NCBI RefSeq assembly: GCF_014779795.1
Contig: NZ_JACXZS010000001.1
Span: 310,001 to 374,000 of the forward strand
DNA from: Microbacterium helvum
Lineage (GTDB): Bacteria; Actinomycetota; Actinomycetes; Actinomycetales; Microbacteriaceae
Reading direction: 5' to 3'
DNA length: 64,000 nt
Below the pieces are notes generated by a model. The model did not search any database, had not been told where the DNA came from, and worked only from the letters and a program-made list of their open reading frames with translations. This document shows, piece by piece, positions 1 through 9,360 of this stretch (its first letter is position 1; each line of letters starts with the position of its first letter). The translations under genes were made by a program, and so were the position numbers.

Positions 1-3000
1 GAGCCTCGGCCGATGGATGCTGCGGTGTGGACCGTCGCGATGACGATCGCGACCGACGGGGTGATGGTGACGGAGCCGCCTGCGGCGCCTGCTTCTGCCT
101 CAGTGGTGAGCGTGACGTCGTGGGTGGCGGTGATGGTCAGTGCGCCGGCACCCGTGACGGGAGGGCCGCGGGTGCCGTTGGCGGCGGGTGCGATGCCCGC
201 GTACACCTCGTGCGTCACGAGGTTGAGCGCGAATGCGGCGCCGATGCCGACCGTCCCGTCACCGGACTGACCGGCCTTGGCGGACGACTTGTCGGTCGTC
301 TTCGACCCGGCGGTGAAGCTGGCCGTGCCACCGGTGAGCACGACTCCCGGCAGCGGCGGTGCGGGCTGCGGCGAGGGGTCGCTGCTCGCGTCGAGCAGCG
401 CGCGGGTGTCTTCGTCGACGAGGTTGATGGCGAAGGCGCCAGCCACGCCCAGCGTGCCGCCGGTGCCGGTGGCGCCGGCCTGCGCGACGGCCTCGAAGGC
501 GTGGACGACGTCGGGACCGACCGCCTTCACGGTTGCCGACACCGTGAGCGACGCGGCGTGCACCGACGCGCCGACGCCGAGCCCCGCCTCGTTGATGAGC
601 CGCACCTTGTTGACGGCGACGGCGGCTCCGATGCCCGCCGTCGTCGAGTTCACCGCGGTGCCTTCGGCCGTCGCCGAGGCATCGGTGTTGTTGGTGGCGG
701 TCAGCGTGACAGCCCCCGGCGTCGAGACCGACGCGCCCGCGAGAAGCATGGCCCGTGCGACCGAGGTGACCAGGTTGACGGCGATGGCCGCGGCCACCGA
801 CACCGACGTGCCGTCCTCGTTCTTCTGGTCGGGCGTCGACGTGCCACCGCCTGCGCCGCCCGTGGTCCTGCCACCGGCGCTGCCGAGCTTGGCATCGGAC
901 TTGGTCTTCACGTTGTCGTTCGTCGAGTTGCCGCCCGCACCTTCTCCCGGTGCGCCCTGCGCGGTCGCCTCGGCGGTCGTGGTGGTCTTCGACACGTTCT
1001 CGGCGGCGAGCGACACGGGACCGGTGGCGGTCACGGTGCGACCGATGGATGCCTCGGCCTCGTGGTCGATGCTCGCCAGCGCGAACGAGATCGTGAGCCC
1101 GAGCGTCGCACCGTTGCCCGAGTTCGTCGCTCCGGTCGCCGACGTCGTCGCCTTCGCCGCCTGCGTGGCGGCGGCGGCGAGCGAGGCCAGCGCGAGGGCG
1201 GGGCCGGACATCACGCCGGCGAACGTGCGGACGTTGTGGATCGTGATGCTCGCGACGCCGGTGAGGGTGGCGCTGGTGCCGCCGTCGGCGCCGCCGACAG
1301 TCGTGGTGGTCGCGTCGTCGGCGCCGTTCGCGGTGAGGGTCAGGGCGCCGATCGCGCTCGGCGCCGCCCCCGCGGCCACCGCGGCGACGATGTCGTCTCG
1401 GATCAGCGTCAGAGCGACAGATGCGCCGGCGCCGACGGGGCTGCCGTTCGTGCCGCCCATCTGCTGCTTCGCGGTCGCCTGCGCGGTGCTCTTGCTGCTG
1501 CCTCGCGCCGTGACGGCGACCGCGCGGCCGGCGAACGACGTCGCGCCGTTCAGCGTCGCCGACGTGAGGGTGTCGATCTTGGCCAGTGCGAACGAGCCGG
1601 CGAACGCGACCGAGCCCGAAGCGGGCTTGGCGCCGGAGACGGCCGTCGCGGTGAACGACGAGTTGCCGGCATCCGGTCCCGCCGCTCGCACCGTCACGCC
1701 GCTCGGGGCGTCGATCGCGCCGCCCGAGATGTAGGCACGGGTCGCGAAGTCGAGGATCAGCAGGCCGACGCCGATGCCCACGCCCGCGCCGCTGGCGCCG
1801 CCCGAGCCGTCGGCGGTGCCGCCGTTGCCGGTGACGGCGACGGTGTTCTTGGCGTGCGCCCGATACGCCTGGGCCCCGGTCGTGACGACCTTGGCCCCGA
1901 CGGCGCGGCCCCGCGTGTCGGTCTTCACGTGCGCGAGTCCGAAGGCCGCCGCGATGCTGATGTCGCCGCCGCCGCTGGCGCTGCTTCCGGTGTTGGACTG
2001 GCCGTTCGCGCGGCTCGCGCTGTTCTGGTTCTTGTTGGAGTCCTTGGCGCCGCCCTTGCTCGCGACGGCCGTGGCCGTCACGTTCGCGGTCTGGTCGGCG
2101 AGCACGTCGACCGATGCTGCGGACACCCCGATCGCGCTGGTGGTGTCGATGGCGGCATCCGTCGTCTGCGACAGGTGGACGACGGCGACGCCCGCGCCGC
2201 TCGTCGCCTGGTGCGCGTCGCCCGTGGCGGTGAGGGTCGCGGCGTTCGCCGCGGTGATGCCGAGAGCCCCCGCCACGGCGACCCTTGCCGTGCCGGTGAT
2301 CTTGGCGATGACGTTCGCCGTGGTCCACAGGACGGCGACCGCGGCGTCGAAGCTGCCCGCCGTCTCGTGCTTCGAGCTGTCGCTCGTGGGCACCGCCGAT
2401 GCGGTGACCGTCGAGGTCGCATCCATCGTCGCGGCACCCGTGACGGTGACCGCCGAGGATCCGCCGATCATGACGGCGGCGTTCGAGGTGATGATCGCCG
2501 CGTCGCCGTACTGCTTGCCGAGTGTGAACGGGCCGACGGTGGACGTGGCGGTGGCCGTGAGGTCTCCGTTCGCCACGATCGTCGCGCCGCCCGTGATCGC
2601 GACGTTCGCGTTCGCGTTCGCGATCACGGCGTACGCATGGTCGGCGTCCGTGTCGGGGGTAACGGTCGAGGTGGCGGTCATCGTCAGATCGCCCGTCGTG
2701 ATCGAGCCGCCGTCGACGACCACCGACGTGTTCGCGTCGTGGTCGAGGCAGTCGACGATCGAGAAGTCATCGAAGTCGGTGCAGTCGGCGGCGCCGATCC
2801 CCTGGGTCGCGGTCTCGTCGGCGATGACCTTCACCGACGACGCGGTGACGGTGGCGCCCTGGAACATCACCGACTCGAAGTACGCCTCGAACGCGGCGTT
2901 CAGGAGGTTGATCGCCCCGAGGACCGTGAGGGTGTCGTGCCCGGTGCCGCCCGAGATCTTCAGGACGGTGCCCGTTCCGACCGGAGCATCGAACACCGTC

Positions 3001-4088
3001 GTCTCGAACGAGGCGTTCGCGCTGCGCAGCTGCAGTTGGCCGGTGGCCGGGCCCTGCTCGAGCACCGCGTCGTCGTCGCCGCTTCCGAGTGCGAAGTCGG
3101 CGCTGCCGGTGCCGCCGGTGTTGGCGACGATCGGCTCGATGCCCGCGTAGTGCACGACGGTCGAGCCGAACGTCATGGTCCCGCTGGACCCGTCGGTCGG
3201 CTGCGAGGCGAACCCGCCGCCGCCGTTCGTGACCAGCGTGTCGAAGCCGGCCGCGCCGTCGAAGGAGACCGGGATGCCGGGGTCCGTGCCGCCGAAGTCG
3301 ATGGTGAACGTGTCGTCGCCCGACGTGCCGGTCACGCGGATCCCGGAGATCTCGGCCAACGGCCGTGTGACGCCTTGGAAGGTGACGGTGCCGTCGGCGT
3401 GGAAGACCAGCGACGAGGCTGTGCCCGACATCGTCAGCACCCACGGCGCGGGTGCGGCGGGGGCGGCCGGAGCCTGGTCGACGGGTGCCGCCGGTACCGG
3501 GTCGACCGGTGCCTCGGGCGCCGGTTCGGCCGGCACCGCGGGCTCGGTCGGCGCCGGAGCGGTCGGCGCCGGGTCGGCGACCACGGGCTCGGTCGGCGCG
3601 GGCGCGGGATCCGGCACAGGAGCCGGGGCCGGGGCCGGAGCGGGATCCGGGGCCGGAGCGGGATCCGCGGCCGGATCCGGGGCCGGAGCGGGATCCGGGG
3701 CCGGAGCGGGATCCGCGGCCGGATCCGGGGCCGGAGCGGGCGCGGGATCCGGCGCAGGCGCCGTGTCGGTCGGAGCGGCGACGTCTGCGGCGTCGAACGG
3801 CCGCACGTTCAGCGCAGCGACCGAGCCGACCATCTCGTCCGCTGCGGCGTCGGCGGATGCGCCCACCACGGTCGCGGCGAGCGCTGCGGGCGCCGGTGCC
3901 GACGCGGGTGCGGGTGCCGACGCGGGCGCGGGTGCGGGTGCGGGTGCCGACGCGGCGACTGCTACCGGGCTGGTCAGGGGCGCGCTGTACGGCAGGGTGA
4001 TGCCCACGGCGACGGCGATCGCCGTCGCGTACGCGAGCACGCCGAACGCCGCGCTGCGGTAGCGCCCCGTTCCCGATCCCCAAACCAT
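1..4088 (-). CDS. Giant secreted Ala/Thr-rich repeat protein, adhesin-like (partial; C-terminus outside window)
   Basis: The frame opens at an ATG at 4088 and stays open to the left edge, so at least 1362 residues are present and the end is missing. Residues 1-46 look like a signal peptide: R9 and R11, then a hydrophobic stretch around 13-32. Residues 48-70 and about 110-205 are Pro/Ala/Asp-rich spacers (PAP, PDPAPAP). A GTSGDDTFTIDF segment follows, resembling the nonapeptide-like start of large surface proteins. From about residue 370 the chain is built of Val/Ala/Thr beta-type repeats, each with an A.A(V/L)N(L/K)V-like core followed by an R/E-A.L segment, roughly every 80-110 residues. I infer a surface beta-helical adhesin; no enzymatic motif is visible. 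The opposite strand carries long Arg-rich open frames that are shadows. A promoter candidate lies at 4265-4294. Confidence 0.75.
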   Translation of the reverse strand, partial: MVWGSGTGRYRSAAFGVLAYATAIAVAVGITLPYSAPLTSPVAVAASAPAPAPAPASAPAPASAPAPAALAATVVGASADAAADEMVGSVAALNVRPFDAADVAAPTDTAPAPDPAPAPAPDPAADPAPAPDPAPAPDPAADPAPAPDPAPAPAPAPVPDPAPAPTEPVVADPAPTAPAPTEPAVPAEPAPEAPVDPVPAAPVDQAPAAPAAPAPWVLTMSGTASSLVFHADGTVTFQGVTRPLAEISGIRVTGTSGDDTFTIDFGGTDPGIPVSFDGAAGFDTLVTNGGGGFASQPTDGSSGTMTFGSTVVHYAGIEPIVANTGGTGSADFALGSGDDDAVLEQGPATGQLQLRSANASFETTVFDAPVGTGTVLKISGGTGHDTLTVLGAINLLNAAFEAYFESVMFQGATVTASSVKVIADETATQGIGAADCTDFDDFSIVDCLDHDANTSVVVDGGSITTGDLTMTATSTVTPDTDADHAYAVIANANANVAITGGATIVANGDLTATATSTVGPFTLGKQYGDAAIITSNAAVMIGGSSAVTVTGAATMDATSTVTASAVPTSDSSKHETAGSFDAAVAVLWTTANVIAKITGTARVAVAGALGITAANAATLTATGDAHQATSGAGVAVVHLSQTTDAAIDTTSAIGVSAASVDVLADQTANVTATAVASKGGAKDSNKNQNSASRANGQSNTGSSASGGGDISIAAAFGLAHVKTDTRGRAVGAKVVTTGAQAYRAHAKNTVAVTGNGGTADGSGGASGAGVGIGVGLLILDFATRAYISGGAIDAPSGVTVRAAGPDAGNSSFTATAVSGAKPASGSVAFAGSFALAKIDTLTSATLNGATSFAGRAVAVTARGSSKSTAQATAKQQMGGTNGSPVGAGASVALTLIRDDIVAAVAAGAAPSAIGALTLTANGADDATTTTVGGADGGTSATLTGVASITIHNVRTFAGVMSGPALALASLAAAATQAAKATTSATGATNSGNGATLGLTISFALASIDHEAEASIGRTVTATGPVSLAAENVSKTTTTAEATAQGAPGEGAGGNSTNDNVKTKSDAKLGSAGGRTTGGAGGGTSTPDQKNEDGTSVSVAAAIAVNLVTSVARAMLLAGASVSTPGAVTLTATNNTDASATAEGTAVNSTTAGIGAAVAVNKVRLINEAGLGVGASVHAASLTVSATVKAVGPDVVHAFEAVAQAGATGTGGTLGVAGAFAINLVDEDTRALLDASSDPSPQPAPPLPGVVLTGGTASFTAGSKTTDKSSAKAGQSGDGTVGIGAAFALNLVTHEVYAGIAPAANGTRGPPVTGAGALTITATHDVTLTTEAEAGAAGGSVTITPSVAIVIATVHTAASIGRG
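3622..3755. repeat. Short tandem repeats encoding the PDPAPAP spacer
   Basis: Units of about 15-18 bp built on GGATCCGGGGCCGGAGCG repeat here with small variants, in frame with the giant repeat protein. A related tract of GGTGCGGGTGCCGACGC type lies at about 3893-3956. Such tracts expand and contract easily, so the length of the Pro-rich spacer may differ between strains. Confidence 0.7.
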
Positions 4089-4264
4089 GACGCGCCTGTC
4101 GCTCGTTCGACGAAACTGACAACGCGCCGGTGCACTCGATCCGCTGCGCGGCTCCCCCGAACCCCGGCGATGACACCTGAGTGTCTCTCGTGTAACTCAA
4201 CCCCAACCGGCTCGAGGACCGCACGCACACGGTGTGGATGCGGTCGGCGAACCGGACACGCGCC

Positions 4265-4294
4265 AAAGTAGACCCGAGTCGCGAGATCCGTCAA
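4265..4294 (-). promoter_or_regulatory. Candidate sigma-70-type promoter for the giant repeat protein
   Basis: On the minus strand TTGACG (4294-4289) is separated by 18 bp from TACTTT (4270-4265). The predicted start site is near 4258, leaving a leader of about 170 nt before the ATG at 4088. The region 4089-4371 holds no gene that I can support. Confidence 0.45.
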
Positions 4295-4371
4295 GAGCGT
4301 GTCGCAAATTCCCGACGCCGGGCACGAGAGCACGCGGCATTCCCGGAGCGGCATGACGCGGACGCGACGGG

Positions 4372-5454
4372 TCAGTTCAGACCCGAGTAGGCGTGCAGGC
4401 CCTTGAAGAACATGTTCACGATCGTGAAGTTGAACAGCACCGCGGTGAACCCGATGATCGACAGCCAGGCCGAGCGAGAGCCGCGCCAGCCGCGCGTCGC
4501 GCGCGCGTGGATGTACCCGGCGTAGAGCACCCAGATGACGAAGGTCCAGACTTCCTTCGTGTCGAAGCCCCAGTAGCGGCCCCACGCGTCGTTGGCCCAG
4601 ATCGAGCCGGCGATCAGCGTGAAGGTCCAGAAGATGAAGCCGATGATCGCGAACCGGTATGCGAGCGACTCGAGGGCGTCGGCGCTCGGCAGCGTCCGCA
4701 GGAACCCCGGCCCCGTCTTGACGGGAGTGGATGCCGCACCGCCGGCCGACGTCATCGCCTCGGCCGCCGCGACCTTGCTCTCGCGCCGGGACTGCATGAG
4801 CTGCAGCACCGACAACCCGAATGCGAGGGCGAAGATGGCGGTCGACAACGACGCGACGAAGACGTGGATGACGAGCCAGACCGACTTCAGCGGCTCGGCG
4901 AGCGGCACGACTTCGGTGTAGAACCAGATCGCGGTGCCGCCGAGCAGCACCACCACCAGGCCCGTGATGAACGTGCCGAGGAACCGCAGGTCGTAGCGGA
5001 AGAGCACGCCCAGGTACACCGCGATGATCAGCATCGTGCCGGTGAGGGCGAACTCGTACATGTTCGACCACGGCACTCGTCCGGCCGCGATCCCGCGCGT
5101 CACGTCGGCGCCGACGTGGAACAGGAAGCCGAGCACGGTCAGCGACGTGCCGATACGCGCCCATACGAGTCGTTCGCGCCGCCCGACGGGCGCGTTGATC
5201 GCCGCCTCGGATGCCGTCTCCTGCGCGCGCATCGCCTCGACGATCCCGCCGCGGGAGCTGCCGGCGGCCACGAGCTCGCGCTCGCGCGCGGTCGCCGCAT
5301 CCTTCGCGGCTGCGTCCTTCGCGTCGGCGGCGACGACCCCGCGCCGCGAGAGGTCGACAGTGTATGCGATGAACGCGAGCGCGTAGATCGCGATGGCCGT
5401 CCAGACCAGCAGCCGCGAGATCGAGTCGAGGTCGAAAGGCATGGCGTCGGGCAT
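4372..5454 (-). CDS. ccsB: Cytochrome c biogenesis protein CcsB (ResC type)
   Basis: This is the membrane partner of ResB in the system II cytochrome c synthase, which moves heme outward and ligates it to apocytochrome CXXCH motifs. The 360-residue protein has about eight hydrophobic segments. The family's tryptophan-rich heme-handling loop is at residues 291-303 (WGRYWGFDTKEVW), and candidate axial histidines are H113, H197 and H316. A charged Ala-rich insert at 34-95 and a loop at 223-257 are typical of actinobacterial members. It is the last gene of the five-gene minus-strand operon, 5 bp after resB. A second possible start is M5. Confidence 0.93.
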   Translation of the reverse strand: MPDAMPFDLDSISRLLVWTAIAIYALAFIAYTVDLSRRGVVAADAKDAAAKDAATARERELVAAGSSRGGIVEAMRAQETASEAAINAPVGRRERLVWARIGTSLTVLGFLFHVGADVTRGIAAGRVPWSNMYEFALTGTMLIIAVYLGVLFRYDLRFLGTFITGLVVVLLGGTAIWFYTEVVPLAEPLKSVWLVIHVFVASLSTAIFALAFGLSVLQLMQSRRESKVAAAEAMTSAGGAASTPVKTGPGFLRTLPSADALESLAYRFAIIGFIFWTFTLIAGSIWANDAWGRYWGFDTKEVWTFVIWVLYAGYIHARATRGWRGSRSAWLSIIGFTAVLFNFTIVNMFFKGLHAYSGLN

Positions 5455-5459
5455 GATCC

Positions 5460-7187
5460 TCAGTCTACGTCGGGGGTGGTTTCAGGCTTCGAGTCGGTGA
5501 GCGACGCGAGGTGCTGCACCGCGAACTGGTCGACGGCGCCGGCGAGGGTGGGATCCTCGCCTCGGGCGAGGCCCGCGTACTCCAGGTGCACGGTGTGGCC
5601 CTGGACGACGGCCTTGACCCACATGCGTCGGCGCGGCACGAACAGCGCCGCGAGCAGCCCGGCGAGCGCCAGGATGGCGAACACGAGCACCCAGGTCGCG
5701 GCGGCGTCGCGGTGGATCGACAGCGACACATAGCGCTTGACGGAGCCGTCGTACCCGTGTGCGCCTGCGGGCGCCTCGTTCTCGAACGTGACCGTGCCGC
5801 GACCCCCGGGAAGGTCCGCGGTGTCGCCTGGCGCCAACTCGAGGGAGGTCACGTCGGTGCCCGCGCCGGTGAGCTTCTTCATGTCGCTCGTGTCGAGCGT
5901 GTACACCGACTTCGGCACGCCGCCGTCGATGCCGAGATCGCCGACGTAGACGTCGAGGGTCACGACAGGGCTGATGAGCGCCGGGTAGGCCGAGGTGTAC
6001 GCCCCGCTGTCGAGCTTGACCTGCGTCGGGTAGAAGAAGCCGACGAGGCCGAGCTGGTCGCTGAGGCCGTCGGGCACCTTGATCACGCCGAGCGAGGTCA
6101 TGTTGGTGTCCTGGGGCAGGAACGGCACCGCCTCTGAGAACACGACATCGCCGTCGGGGTCGCGGATCGTGAGGGTCGGGGCGTAGCCGTTGCCCATGAG
6201 GTACACGCGGTCGCCCGCCATGTCGAGCGGGTGGTTGACGCGCACCTCGCCCTTCTCGGCGTCGCCGCCCGCGTACTGCGTCGTGAGATTGGCGACGAAG
6301 TCGCCGGCCATGCCCGCGCCCTTCGAACCGCTCGGCTGGTATGTCACGTCGAACCGGTCGAGCGTCAGCGCGTACGGCGTCAGGGCGTCCTCGTCGACGA
6401 AGCGTCCCGGGTTGAACGACGTGTAGTCCAGCATCGCGTTCACCCACGTGCGGCCCTCGATGATGACCGTCTGGCCGGTGTACGTGAACCCGCCGCCGAT
6501 GCCGACGGCGAGCAGCACGCCGACCAGCGCGGCGTGGAACACCAGGTTGCCGGTCTCGCGCAGATACCCGCGCTCCGCCGACACCGACAGCGCCCTGGCG
6601 GAGTCGTAGCGCTCGACGCGGTAGCCGGACTTGCGCAGCTGATGCTGGGCGGCCTCGATCGCGGTCGCTGCTGCGGCGGCGGCATCCGCGTCATCGGCAT
6701 ACTCGAGGATCTCGGAGCGGTGGGCGTCCAGACGCGACAGCCGCGCCGGGGTGCGCGGCGGCTTGGCGCGCATGGCCTTGAAGTGGTGCTTCGTGCGCGG
6801 GATCACGCAGCCGACGAGCGAGATGAACAGCAGGATGTAGATCGCCGAGAACCACGGCGAGGTGTACACGTCGAACAGGCTCAGCTTGTCGAGCACCGGT
6901 GCGAGGTCGGGGTTGTCGACGAAGTACTGCCGCACGCCGTTCGGGTCGGCGCTGCGCTGCGGCACGAGCGAGCCAGGGACCGCCGCGATGGCCAGCAGCA
7001 GCAGCAGCACGAGGGCGGTGCGCATCGAGGTGAGCTGGCGCCACCCCCACCTGAGCCAGCCGACGACGCCCAGCGACGGCTGGGTGATGTCGTCGGATGC
7101 CTCTGCGGCCGGGGTGGCGCTGTCGGCGTGGTCGGCGGGCCGGAGCGGGTCCACCGACGTCTCGGAGTCAGAGCGGGGCCGGGACAC
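5460..7187 (-). CDS. resB: Cytochrome c biogenesis protein ResB
   Basis: ResB (Ccs1) forms the heme-export and ligation complex with CcsB. The 575-residue protein has the family layout: a hydrophilic N-terminus, TM segments near 57-75, 112-130 and 213-232, a large extracytoplasmic domain to about residue 500, and a final TM at about 505-525 followed by a short cytoplasmic tail. Its start overlaps the end of ccdA by 20 bp and ccsB follows after 5 bp, so the genes are very likely translationally coupled. The N-terminal 45 residues are acidic and poorly conserved, so the true start could be slightly downstream. Confidence 0.92.
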   Translation of the reverse strand: MSRPRSDSETSVDPLRPADHADSATPAAEASDDITQPSLGVVGWLRWGWRQLTSMRTALVLLLLLAIAAVPGSLVPQRSADPNGVRQYFVDNPDLAPVLDKLSLFDVYTSPWFSAIYILLFISLVGCVIPRTKHHFKAMRAKPPRTPARLSRLDAHRSEILEYADDADAAAAAATAIEAAQHQLRKSGYRVERYDSARALSVSAERGYLRETGNLVFHAALVGVLLAVGIGGGFTYTGQTVIIEGRTWVNAMLDYTSFNPGRFVDEDALTPYALTLDRFDVTYQPSGSKGAGMAGDFVANLTTQYAGGDAEKGEVRVNHPLDMAGDRVYLMGNGYAPTLTIRDPDGDVVFSEAVPFLPQDTNMTSLGVIKVPDGLSDQLGLVGFFYPTQVKLDSGAYTSAYPALISPVVTLDVYVGDLGIDGGVPKSVYTLDTSDMKKLTGAGTDVTSLELAPGDTADLPGGRGTVTFENEAPAGAHGYDGSVKRYVSLSIHRDAAATWVLVFAILALAGLLAALFVPRRRMWVKAVVQGHTVHLEYAGLARGEDPTLAGAVDQFAVQHLASLTDSKPETTPDVD

Positions 7188-8016
7188 TGGAGAACACCCC
7201 CTGGAACTGGGCCATCACGGCGGTCCACACGCCGGTCACCATAAGGAGACCGAGCACGATGAGCAGACCGCCGCCGATGAGGTTGACGACACGGATGTGG
7301 CGGCGCACGAAGGTCACCGAGCGCGTCGCCCAGCCGAATCCGAGCGTGATGAGAAGGAACGGGATGCCGAGGCCCAGCGAGTACGCGACGCCGAGGAGCG
7401 CCGCACGACCGATCGACCCCGAGTCGAACGACATCGTGAGGATCACGGCGAGGGTCGGGCCGATGCAGGGCGCCCACCCGATCGCCAGCGCGATGCCCAG
7501 CAGCGGCGCGCCGATGAGCCCGAGGTTGCCGCGCACCTGCGGCCGCGCGATGCGCTGCGCCAGCCCGAACCAGCCGATGAACACGAGCCCCATCGCGATG
7601 ATGAGCACGCCCAGCACGCGGGTGATGACGTCGGCGTACTCGAGCAGGAACCGCCCGACAGTGCCGCCGAGCATCGCCATGCTGACGAACACCACCGTGA
7701 AGCCGGCGATGAACAGCAGCACGCCGAGCACGAGGCGGCCGCGGGCCGGCGCCTCCACCCCATCGGTCGTCGAGCGAGCGACGGAGGAGCGAGTCGGAAC
7801 GCCTTCGCCGTCGGTCGACCCCGGCGTGACGGCATCCCCCGCCGCATTCACGGCGACCGGCGCCGGACGCGGCGCCACCGCGCCCCCGATGAAGCCGAGG
7901 TAGCCCGGCACGAGCGGCAGCACGCACGGCGACAGGAACGAGATCGCGCCCGCGAGAACGGCGATGGGGATGGCGATGAGCAGCGAGCCGTCGGCGACGA
8001 GCTCGCCCAGGCTCAC
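7168..8016 (-). CDS. ccdA: Thiol-disulfide interchange membrane protein CcdA
   Basis: CcdA passes electrons from cytoplasmic thioredoxin across the membrane to the extracytoplasmic thioredoxin-like protein ResA, keeping apocytochrome c cysteines reduced. The 282-residue protein has six predicted TM segments and the two conserved redox cysteines: C31 in SPCVLPLVPGY and C184 in WAPCIGP. A 50-residue hydrophilic insert (47-93) between TM1 and TM2 is longer than usual. The start codon overlaps the stop of the upstream resA-like gene (ATGA), and resB overlaps its 3' end. Confidence 0.93.
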   Translation of the reverse strand: MSLGELVADGSLLIAIPIAVLAGAISFLSPCVLPLVPGYLGFIGGAVAPRPAPVAVNAAGDAVTPGSTDGEGVPTRSSVARSTTDGVEAPARGRLVLGVLLFIAGFTVVFVSMAMLGGTVGRFLLEYADVITRVLGVLIIAMGLVFIGWFGLAQRIARPQVRGNLGLIGAPLLGIALAIGWAPCIGPTLAVILTMSFDSGSIGRAALLGVAYSLGLGIPFLLITLGFGWATRSVTFVRRHIRVVNLIGGGLLIVLGLLMVTGVWTAVMAQFQGVFSSVPAPL

Positions 8017-8627
8017 GATTCCTCCAGCGTCTCGCGCACGATGGTCTCGAGGATCGACGCCTCTTCGATCTGCCCGATCAGGCGTGCGGCGACGCGCCCC
8101 TCCTTATCGAGCACGAGCGTGACCGGCACGGCGTTGAGGGGCGACGAGCCGGCGAACGCGAGCTTCATCGAGCCGTCGACAGTCATGAGCGCGCTCGGGT
8201 AGTCGATGCCGAACTTCTTCGCGAACGCCTGCGAGGCCTCGGCACCGTCGTAGAGGTTGACGCCGAGGAACTTCACGTCCTTGCCCTCGAACGAGTCGTG
8301 CACCTTCGCGAGCTCCGGCGCCTCCACGCGGCAGGGTGCGCAGCTGGCGTACCAGAAGTTCACGACGGTGACGTCGCCGGCGTAGTCCTCGCTCGTCGTC
8401 GTCTCACCGGTGTCGAGCACGCCCTCGAACTCGACGGGCTCGGTGCGGTCGGCGGCCTCGATCTCGACGACCTCGAACCCGTTGGCCGCCGAGACGAAGC
8501 CCTTGTTGTCGCCCTCGCGGTACTGCTCGGCGAGCGGGTCGGCGCTGCACGCCGCCAGTCCGGCGATGAGCACCGTGCTGAGAAGGAGGGATGCCGCCAC
8601 GCGGACCTTCCCGAAGCCGCGAGTCAT
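8013..8627 (-). CDS. resA: TlpA/ResA-family thioredoxin-like lipoprotein
   Basis: This exported thiol reductase probably reduces apocytochrome c with electrons from CcdA. The ATG at 8627 gives 204 residues and places a lipoprotein signal right at the N-terminus (hydrophobic 9-24, lipobox LAAC with C27). The redox motif is CAPC (C96, C99) in the usual context FWYASCAPCRVEAPEL, and the cis-Pro region AVPVT is at 166-170. The start overlaps the stop of the phosphatase gene (ATGA), and the stop overlaps the ccdA start. A longer frame upstream has shadow-like Arg-rich content and was rejected. Confidence 0.92.
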   Translation of the reverse strand: MTRGFGKVRVAASLLLSTVLIAGLAACSADPLAEQYREGDNKGFVSAANGFEVVEIEAADRTEPVEFEGVLDTGETTTSEDYAGDVTVVNFWYASCAPCRVEAPELAKVHDSFEGKDVKFLGVNLYDGAEASQAFAKKFGIDYPSALMTVDGSMKLAFAGSSPLNAVPVTLVLDKEGRVAARLIGQIEEASILETIVRETLEES

Positions 8628-9253
8628 ACTGCTCCCACATCCACCGCGCCCGCCGTCGACGCCGGTTCGGCGTAGGCGGTCTCGGTCCATTTGCCGTCGA
8701 CCATCTCGAAGCTCGTCACACTCGACAGCGTGCAGCGTCGCGCGCGCGGGTCGTGCCGCAGGGGCTGCCCGGTGACGGCCAGGTGGGTGATCCAGATGGG
8801 GAGCTGGTGCGAGACGATCACGACGTCGCCCGCGTCCACCGACTCCCACGCCTCGGTCATGGCCTTGTTCATGCGGCCCACGACGTCCGCGTACGGCTCG
8901 CCCCAGCTGGGCAGGGCCGGCTTGCGCAGGTGGCGCCAGTTCCACGGGTTGACCAGTGCGCGCGCCATGCGCTTGCCCTCGAACACGTTGGTGGGCTCGA
9001 TCACGCGCTCGTCGATGACCGGCTCGATGCCGAAGAGCTCGGTGAACGGCTCGGCCGATTCCTGCGTGCGCTGCAGCGGCGAGCTGATGAGCACCGAGAC
9101 CGGCCGCTCCAGCGCCTTCACATACTCGGCGGCCTGCCGCGCCATGCGCCGGCCGTCCGCGCTGAGCCGGTACCCCGGGAGTCGCCCATAGAGCACGCGG
9201 GCAGGGTTGTGGACCTCCCCGTGGCGCACGAGATGAAGGCGAGCGGCGGGCAC
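8624..9253 (-). CDS. Histidine phosphatase (phosphoglycerate mutase-like) family protein
   Basis: The family transfers phosphate to a catalytic histidine in an RHG motif, here R10-H11-G12 in LVRHGEVHNP. A second histidine is in VIVSHQLPI, and SPLQRTQES supplies the conserved arginine; the length (209 residues) is normal. The substrate is unknown. It is the first gene of the cytochrome c maturation operon and is coupled to resA by an ATGA overlap, an arrangement familiar from actinobacteria. The start is a GTG at 9253, only 6 nt after a TAGACT -10 element, so the transcript is probably leaderless. An ATG-initiated alternative is not available nearby. Confidence 0.88.
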   Translation of the reverse strand: MPAARLHLVRHGEVHNPARVLYGRLPGYRLSADGRRMARQAAEYVKALERPVSVLISSPLQRTQESAEPFTELFGIEPVIDERVIEPTNVFEGKRMARALVNPWNWRHLRKPALPSWGEPYADVVGRMNKAMTEAWESVDAGDVVIVSHQLPIWITHLAVTGQPLRHDPRARRCTLSSVTSFEMVDGKWTETAYAEPASTAGAVDVGAV

Positions 9254-9259
9254 CGCACC

Positions 9260-9352
9260 AGTCTACGTGGGCGTCTTCTGTGGGCCGGCTGAGCGTTCGC
9301 CCTACGGCCGCGCGCTCGCGCGAGAAGAACCCCGTGACCTGCCACGTAGACT
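9260..9352. promoter_or_regulatory. Mirror-image divergent promoters for the phosphatase operon and aspS
   Basis: CCACGTAGACT occurs pointing rightwards (-10 TAGACT at 9347-9352, start codon 9361), and nearly the same sequence points leftwards (-10 at 9265-9260, start codon 9253). The shared part forms a perfect 10-bp inverted repeat, 9261-9270 and 9342-9351. Both starts lie 6-8 nt after the hexamer, so both genes are probably leaderless. Confidence 0.6.
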
Positions 9353-9360
9353 TGTCGCTC

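Noticed and set aside
259..2328. Long Arg/His-rich frame on the minus strand
   Set aside because: It is out of frame with the repeat protein that starts at 4088 and has the composition of a shadow.
3622..3755. Tandem repeats as a CRISPR array
   Set aside because: Units are 15-18 bp without unique spacers and encode an in-frame Pro-rich spacer.
27..4271. 1414-codon open frame on the plus strand
   Set aside because: It is Arg/Gly-rich with no motif; the opposite strand encodes a signal peptide and regular beta repeats in another frame, so this is a shadow of high G+C.
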